Positions 59,917-64,000 of a stretch of 64,000 nt of DNA are shown here, piece after piece. Numbering within the stretch: the first letter of the stretch is position 1; each line of letters opens with the position of its first letter. The notes below the pieces were generated by a model. It saw nothing but the letters and a program-made list of their open reading frames with translations. It was not told the origin of the DNA and searched no databases. The stretch comes from Fibrobacter sp. UWEL. Lineage in GTDB: Bacteria; Fibrobacterota; Fibrobacteria; Fibrobacterales; Fibrobacteraceae. The stretch lies in NCBI RefSeq assembly GCF_900142535.1, contig NZ_FRBE01000012.1, positions 1 to 64,000 of the forward strand, given 5' to 3'. The translations under genes were made by a program, and so were the position numbers.

Positions 59917-60303
59917 TTATTGCTTTTTTCGTAGCTCCCGCATGGCTTGACTTGCCAATTCGTGCACTTGTTGCTGCTGGGAAAACTTGTGGAAAGGAAG
60001 AATCCGTAGGTCCACAAGATCCTGTTTTTCAAAGTTCAGTATGTACTGAACGTTGGATAGAAAGACGATTCTCTGTCCGGCGAATTTCTTGACGGCATGG
60101 TTCATGGCGGAAAAGATCATCTTGAATTCTGTGGTATTGAATTCTGAACAGGAGAAGGTGTCTATGGCTTTTCCGTCGGTGCTGTTTTTGGATTCATTGT
60201 CGAATATCTGAGCAATGTAGGCCCCGCCGCCGGCACGCTCCTTATGTCCATAATCGCAGCTGCCGCCTACCCAGACATAGATAATTTCTTTTTCGAATTT
60301 CAT
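59917..60303 (-). CDS. Degenerate RNase H-like protein
   Basis: This 128-residue protein aligns by eye to RNase HI. VWVGGSCDYG corresponds to the FTDGSC strand, GGGAYIAQI to the GGYGAIL turn, NTTEFKMIFSAMNHAV to NNRMELMAAIVAL and IVFLSNVQYILN to VILSTDSQYV. The first catalytic Asp is replaced by Gly and the third by Asn, while the Glu is kept. Loss of two of the metal-binding carboxylates argues against nuclease activity. It could be a nucleic-acid-binding or regulatory remnant. The start overlaps the HAD gene stop by ATGA. Confidence 0.6.
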   Translation of the reverse strand: MKFEKEIIYVWVGGSCDYGHKERAGGGAYIAQIFDNESKNSTDGKAIDTFSCSEFNTTEFKMIFSAMNHAVKKFAGQRIVFLSNVQYILNFEKQDLVDLRILPFHKFSQQQQVHELASQAMRELRKKQ

Positions 60304-60983
60304 CGCAGCTCGGCCACCCAGTCATAATCGGGGGTAACATGAATGGTGCTGATCCCGCAGGATGCTGCTGCATAAATATTAGCCTTGTTGTCGTCCAGGA
60401 AAACTGTGTTTTGGGCGTTGGGAAGATCGCTTGCTGTCAAAGTGAAAATCTTCTGGAATGAACGGATGTAAATTTCCGGATTGGGCTTTTCCAGGTGCAA
60501 TTCCTGACTGAGGAAAGTGTGATGGAAGCAATCGTTCACATTGTTGGGGCCATGGGCTCCTACGCCAACATTAAACCAATGGTCCAAGCAATATTTCCAG
60601 TGAAGGTCATTGGTGTTGCTCAATAGGAATACATTAGCCTGTTTTTTTATGGCACAGAGGGCGTCAATCTTTCGCTGGGGAATATTTAAACAAATGGAAT
60701 TCCAGGCGTCAGCGACTTGCTGACGAGTCGGCTTCGTCTGACAATCCCCATGATTCATTGGGTTGGCTGCGTTGGGTTTGCATCTTGCAATAATGGCGTC
60801 GCAGAACTGTTCAGTGGTCAATTTTCCAAGTTGATAGTTCTGCATAATCTTTGCTGTTTCACCAGCGTCAAATCGCAGTTCTTCTTCAGGAACTCCCAGT
60901 GCCTTAAATCCATCCAGAGCTTTCTGCATGTTGATGTCCAGAATGACACCGCCTAAGTCGAAGATGTAGTTTGTGAACTTCAT
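60300..60983 (-). CDS. HAD-family phosphatase (YihX-like)
   Basis: This 227-residue enzyme has motif I as FDLGGVILDIN (nucleophile Asp; the second Asp is replaced by Gly, as in YihX-like sugar-phosphate phosphatases), motif II as VFLLSNTNDLH, the Lys in HLEKPNPEIYI and motif IV as VFLDDNKANI. The cap insertion (residues 15-90) contains the low-complexity stretch MNHGDCQTKPTRQQ. The substrate is unknown; alpha-glucose-1-phosphate is a guess from the family. It is translationally coupled to the RNase H-like gene downstream. Confidence 0.8.
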   Translation of the reverse strand: MKFTNYIFDLGGVILDINMQKALDGFKALGVPEEELRFDAGETAKIMQNYQLGKLTTEQFCDAIIARCKPNAANPMNHGDCQTKPTRQQVADAWNSICLNIPQRKIDALCAIKKQANVFLLSNTNDLHWKYCLDHWFNVGVGAHGPNNVNDCFHHTFLSQELHLEKPNPEIYIRSFQKIFTLTASDLPNAQNTVFLDDNKANIYAAASCGISTIHVTPDYDWVAELR

Positions 60984-61004
60984 GTTTAAATACTTGCGCC
61001 TAGT

Positions 61005-61139
61005 TTATGTGCGATCAATATTAAAAAATTTCAGGGCCATTTCGTATTGCGTGGTGATGGCATCGAAAAGATTGGGGAGGCAAAGACTAAGGTGTCGGCT
61101 GTTGCAAGGGTTGCCAACGAGAATTAAAACCTTACTCAT
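61005..61139 (-). pseudogene. Small ORF, possible flavodoxin-fold remnant
   Basis: A 44-codon ORF begins MSKVLILVGNPCNSRHL, like the first strand and phosphate-binding loop of flavodoxin-like NAD(P)H/FMN oxidoreductases, then ends after FFNIDRT. It may be a decayed gene; a genuine small protein cannot be excluded. It lies between the HAD and gatA genes. Confidence 0.3.
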
Positions 61140-61225
61140 AATTGAACGCTAGAAAGAATTCGCGGATGTAAAAAAGAACTTGCTCCGAAGAACAAGTTCC
61201 TTTCAAATGGAAGAATCTTGAACGA

Positions 61226-62644
61226 TTACTTGTTCAACTTCTCGGTTGCAGCTGCGACGGAGAGCAGGTCGGCTTCCTGGAAGGGCTTGCCAATCCACTG
61301 GAGGCCAACGGGCAGGCCGCCGGCCTTGCCGCAAGGAACGCTAACGCCGGGGAGACCAGCCAGGTTCAAGCTAACGGTGTAGATGTCGCTCAGGTAAACT
61401 GCCATGGGATCGCTTTCGTTCATGCCGCACTTCAGGGGGAGACCCGGCATAGTGGGGCTGGCGATTACGTCGCATTCTTCGAATGCCTTGTTGAAGTCGT
61501 CAGTAATGAGGCGGCGAACCTTCTGGGCCTGGACGTAGTAAGCGTCGTAGAAACCTGCAGAGAGAACGTAGCTACCCAAGAGAATGCGGCGCTGGACTTC
61601 CTTACCGAAGGCTTCGCTGCGGCTCATGGAGTACAGGTCGATAAGCTTGCGGGCATCCTTGCTGCGGTAACCGTAGCGAACGCCATCGTAGCGGCTCAGG
61701 TTGGAACTTGCTTCTGCAGTTGCAATGATGTAGTAGCTGGAGACTGCGTTACCGATGTTGGGGAGGCTCACTTCCTTGATGGTTGCGCCTTCTGCTTCCA
61801 ACTTCTTCAGCATGGCTTCGATAGCAGCCTTGCATTCCGGGTCCAGACCTTCGGCGAAGTATTCCTTAGGAACACCGATGACCTTGCCCTTAACGCCAGC
61901 GTCCAGCTTGGCGGTAAAGTCTTCTGCAGGGCGGGTGCTGGTGGTGTTATCGTGAGCGTCAACGCCGACGATTGCGTTCAGCAAGAGGGCTGCATCCTTA
62001 ACGGTAGAACCGAAGGGGCCAATCTGGTCCAGGGAGCTAGCGTAAGCCAACAGGCCGTAACGGGAAACGCGACCATAGGTGGGCTTCAGGCCAACAACGC
62101 CAGTGCAGGCTGCCGGCTGACGGATAGATCCACCAGTGTCAGAACCCAGAGCGCAGGAAACAGTGCCGCTGGCAACTGCAACTGCGGAACCACCGGAGGA
62201 ACCACCCGGCACGCGGGTTTCGTCCAGAGGATTCTTTACGGGGCCGAAATAAGAAGTTTCATTGGAAGAACCCATGGCGAATTCGTCCATGTTGGTCTTA
62301 CCGATGATGATGGCGCCTGCTGCTTCCAGCTTTTCGACTGCGGTAGCGGTGTAGGGAGCCACAAAGTTTTCCAGAATCTTGGAGGCTGCGGTAGTGCGAG
62401 TTCCTTCAAGGCACATGTTGTCCTTGATGGCCACGGGAATGCCGTCCAAGGCGCCCAGAGTCTTGCCTTCTGCACGACGCTTGTCGGATTCAGCGGCCTT
62501 TGCAAGGGCGCGTTCATTCAGAACGGAAATATATGCGTTTAAATTCTTAGTTGCATCAACCTTAGCGAGAGCTTCTTCAGTGAGCTTCACAGAAGTGGTG
62601 GCTCCGCTAGCCAGCTGAGCTTGCAATTCGTCGATAGTAATCAT
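61226..62644 (-). CDS. gatA: Glu-tRNA(Gln)/Asp-tRNA(Asn) amidotransferase subunit A
   Basis: This 472-residue amidase-signature enzyme releases ammonia from glutamine for the GatB transamidation of misacylated tRNA. Its Ser-cisSer-Lys triad is visible: Lys in VAIKDNMCL, the Ser-rich PGGSSGGSAVAVASG and CALGSDTGGSIRQPAACTG. Normal length. The partner genes gatB and gatC are not in the window. The start at 62644, coupled to the DUF4321 gene by TAATG and preceded by GGAGAAAGG, is preferred over 62662. Confidence 0.93.
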   Translation of the reverse strand: MITIDELQAQLASGATTSVKLTEEALAKVDATKNLNAYISVLNERALAKAAESDKRRAEGKTLGALDGIPVAIKDNMCLEGTRTTAASKILENFVAPYTATAVEKLEAAGAIIIGKTNMDEFAMGSSNETSYFGPVKNPLDETRVPGGSSGGSAVAVASGTVSCALGSDTGGSIRQPAACTGVVGLKPTYGRVSRYGLLAYASSLDQIGPFGSTVKDAALLLNAIVGVDAHDNTTSTRPAEDFTAKLDAGVKGKVIGVPKEYFAEGLDPECKAAIEAMLKKLEAEGATIKEVSLPNIGNAVSSYYIIATAEASSNLSRYDGVRYGYRSKDARKLIDLYSMSRSEAFGKEVQRRILLGSYVLSAGFYDAYYVQAQKVRRLITDDFNKAFEECDVIASPTMPGLPLKCGMNESDPMAVYLSDIYTVSLNLAGLPGVSVPCGKAGGLPVGLQWIGKPFQEADLLSVAAATEKLNK

Positions 62645-62967
62645 TACCTTTCTCCGGACCATTTCATAATATAAATGCCGACAACCATGCCGATGACGCT
62701 GGCAAAGTTAATCTTGAAACTGAAACCAAAGGCCAGTTTAATCATGTACAAGTCCAGAACCACGGGTTCCGGCTTGTCGGGAAAACCGATATTGAAGGGG
62801 AAGGAGGATACAAAGACGTTATGAACGATGTTGTTGTAACCGCCCGCATTCATCAATTCACCCAGCTGACCGAACAGCACGCCCAGGCATTCGCCAAGTA
62901 CGCCACCGATAATCAGGCCCAGGACAATAAAAAGCACAAGACGTGCAAATGTGTTCTTTCTATTCAT
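62644..62967 (-). CDS. DUF4321-domain membrane protein
   Basis: This 107-residue protein has two hydrophobic helices: LVLFIVLGLIIGGVLGECLGVLF near the N-terminus and FASVIGMVVGIYIMKW at the end. Between them lies a stretch of about 40 residues (FPFNIGFPDKPEPVVLDLYMIKLAFGFSFK) matching the DUF4321 pattern. Function unknown. The ATG at 62967 is fixed by a TATATTTG box exactly 5 nt upstream. It precedes gatA with a 1-bp overlap. Confidence 0.75.
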   Translation of the reverse strand: MNRKNTFARLVLFIVLGLIIGGVLGECLGVLFGQLGELMNAGGYNNIVHNVFVSSFPFNIGFPDKPEPVVLDLYMIKLAFGFSFKINFASVIGMVVGIYIMKWSGER

Positions 62968-62972
62968 GGGAA

Positions 62973-62980
62973 CAAATATA
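62973..62980 (-). promoter_or_regulatory. -7 element 5 nt before the DUF4321 gene
   Basis: TATATTTG on the minus strand, then TTCCC, then ATG at 62967. No Shine-Dalgarno is visible. Confidence 0.5.
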
Positions 62981-63002
62981 AAAAAAGCGGGTCTAGCCCG
63001 CT
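62981..63002 (-). terminator. Terminator of ung, abutting the next promoter
   Basis: AGCGGG-ctaga-CCCGCT is followed on the minus strand by a T tract that runs straight into the TATATTTG box of the DUF4321 gene. Confidence 0.75.
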
Positions 63003-63049
63003 CGTATTGGAACAAGAATTAGGATTAAAACTTCCCTAATGAAGGCTAG

Positions 63050-63727
63050 TTACTTAATGCTCCAGTCAATTGTTTCCAGACCTTTACTTTCTAGGTAGGC
63101 GTTGGCCTTGCTGAAGTGTTTACAACCAAAGAAACCACGGTAAGCGGAAAGGGGGCTGGGGTGAGGGGCGGTTAGAATGAGATGACCCCGATTGGGAGCT
63201 ACAAGCTCCTGTTTTTTTATGGCAAAGCTACCCCATAACAGGAATACCAAGTTTTCCCTCGTCTCGGAAAGGCGCTTGATGATGGTATCTGTAAACTGCT
63301 GCCAACCGATTCCCGCATGGCTGGCTGCCTGGTGGGCGCGTACCGTGAGGGAGGCGTTCAGCAGTAAAATTCCCTGCTGGGCCCAGGATTCCAGGTTGCC
63401 GTGGGGAGGGGGATTCAACCCCAGGTCATCGTGCAGTTCCTTAAAGATGTTAATGAGGGAAGGCGGAGGCTCAATCCCCATAGGGACGGAAAAGCAAAGC
63501 CCGTGGGCCTGTCCCGGATTATGGTAGGGGTCTTGCCCGATAATGACCGCTTTTACCTTTTCCACCGGGCAGAAGTCCAGTGCGGCGAAAATCTTGGAAC
63601 CAGGAGGATAAATCACTTGTCCTGCGGCTTTTTCCTTTACCAGCGTGTCCTTGATCTGATGGAAGTAGGGCTGTTCGAACTGGTCTGCTAGCAGGTTCAG
63701 CCAGGATTCTTCAAGTTTTACGGTCAT
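63050..63727 (-). CDS. ung: Uracil-DNA glycosylase (family 1)
   Basis: This 225-residue repair enzyme removes uracil from DNA. Motifs: VIIGQDPYHNPGQAHGLCFSV with the catalytic Asp, LLLNASLTVRAHQAASHAGIGWQQF, and LTAPHPSPLSAYRGFFGCKHFS with the catalytic His. Normal length. The ATG at 63727 is chosen because AAGGAAAC precedes it; the longer reading from 63763 overlaps the upstream gene. Confidence 0.95.
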   Translation of the reverse strand: MTVKLEESWLNLLADQFEQPYFHQIKDTLVKEKAAGQVIYPPGSKIFAALDFCPVEKVKAVIIGQDPYHNPGQAHGLCFSVPMGIEPPPSLINIFKELHDDLGLNPPPHGNLESWAQQGILLLNASLTVRAHQAASHAGIGWQQFTDTIIKRLSETRENLVFLLWGSFAIKKQELVAPNRGHLILTAPHPSPLSAYRGFFGCKHFSKANAYLESKGLETIDWSIK

Positions 63728-63737
63728 GGAAGTTTCC

Positions 63738-64000
63738 TTAGATTCGCTTGGCAAGAATGGCAATCTTTTCGCCCTTAAAGCGGGTGTAGAAAAGAATGGC
63801 GGATTCCTTGCCCTTGGGTTTTAGACGTTTGATTTCCTCGTCGGGATCCAGCTTTACGCCACGCAATTTCATAGTGAGCTTTCCCACGTTATGGCGTTTC
63901 AGCATGTCGCGTACAGCGCTAGTGGCGATCTCGCACTTGTCAAGAATCTGGAAGTTTGCAAATGCGGGTGCGGGCAGCGGGCTATCGCTTGTCACATAGG
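63738..64000 (-). CDS. C-terminal part of a PG_1098-like methyltransferase (THUMP-like domain), cut by window edge
   Basis: The frame is open to the window edge, so only the last 87 codons or so are seen. The sequence (YVTSDSPLP, VRDMLKRHNVGKLTMKLRGVKLDPDEEIKRL, ESAILFYTRFKGEKIAIL) matches the THUMP-like C-terminal domain of class I SAM-dependent methyltransferases of the PG_1098 type. The catalytic SAM domain lies beyond the edge. The internal GTG at 63995 is not the true start. Confidence 0.75.
   Translation of the reverse strand, partial: YVTSDSPLPAPAFANFQILDKCEIATSAVRDMLKRHNVGKLTMKLRGVKLDPDEEIKRLKPKGKESAILFYTRFKGEKIAILAKRI

Overview
The window looks like a chromosomal segment of a Fibrobacter species (FCB group, plant-fibre degrader). 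Three lineage-typical families are visible: a FISUMP-domain lipoprotein (33111-34487), four tandem members of the large paralogous family I recall as TIGR02171 (16720-27688), and a TIGR02147/DUF4423 regulator (44616-45446). Around them are secreted plant-cell-wall enzymes: a GH5 endoglucanase, a GH11 xylanase with a CBM6-like module and a CE1-type esterase. No rRNA, tRNA, CRISPR array or prophage was recognised. One IS remnant lies at the left edge, and an AbiE toxin-antitoxin pair lies at 52655-54045.

Layout. 1-1921 is an accessory edge: ISL3 transposase end, Fic/winged-helix remnant and pseudopilin pair. 1965-13595 is mostly housekeeping and envelope: metallophosphoesterase, CcsBA cytochrome c maturation, dGTPase, HAD phosphatase, ABC-3 permease, PDZ protein, LptD, RdgB and a TM2 protein. 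13710-29270 is a 15.5 kb co-oriented envelope block: an AlgJ/AlgX-like lipoprotein, a SirB1/transglutaminase-like protein, four tandem lipoproteins of about 900 residues (FGE-like domain, beta-propeller, SGNH-like domain) and a GT-C-like membrane protein. 29334-34487 holds the GH5 enzyme, a TolB-like protein, an RNA methyltransferase and the FISUMP lipoprotein. 34657-43069 holds a DUF4143 ATPase, SurE, GyrA, the xylanase, a polysaccharide deacetylase-like protein and UppP. 43084-52500 holds the TIGR02147-lipoprotein operon, HtpG, three lipoprotein or thioredoxin genes, Pth and GuaB. 52655-64000 holds AbiE, small envelope genes, the esterase, a GLUG-repeat surface protein, a degenerate RNase H-like protein, a HAD phosphatase, GatA, DUF4321, Ung and a methyltransferase end.

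The most unexpected sequence-level signals are these. (i) A TAnnTTTG-like -7 element lies 4-8 nt (usually exactly 5 nt) before the start codon of at least nine genes that lack a Shine-Dalgarno, implying leaderless mRNAs. Other genes carry the same box farther upstream together with an SD. (ii) REP-like palindromes occur between genes and also in frame inside genes: five within the serine-rich linker of the FISUMP lipoprotein, and one within a 51-bp insertion flanked by 10-bp direct repeats in a prepilin leader. (iii) A textbook sigma-54 -24/-12 element lies before htpG. (iv) A 14-bp-arm operator-like palindrome overlaps the SD of the AbiEi gene. (v) The xylanase SD could be sequestered by an 11-bp helix.

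The strongest candidate for an undescribed system is the 13710-29270 block. Its parts fit envelope glycan transfer and O-acylation or deacylation, but that function is an inference from domains only. All calls were made by reading the sequence; no database search was run.
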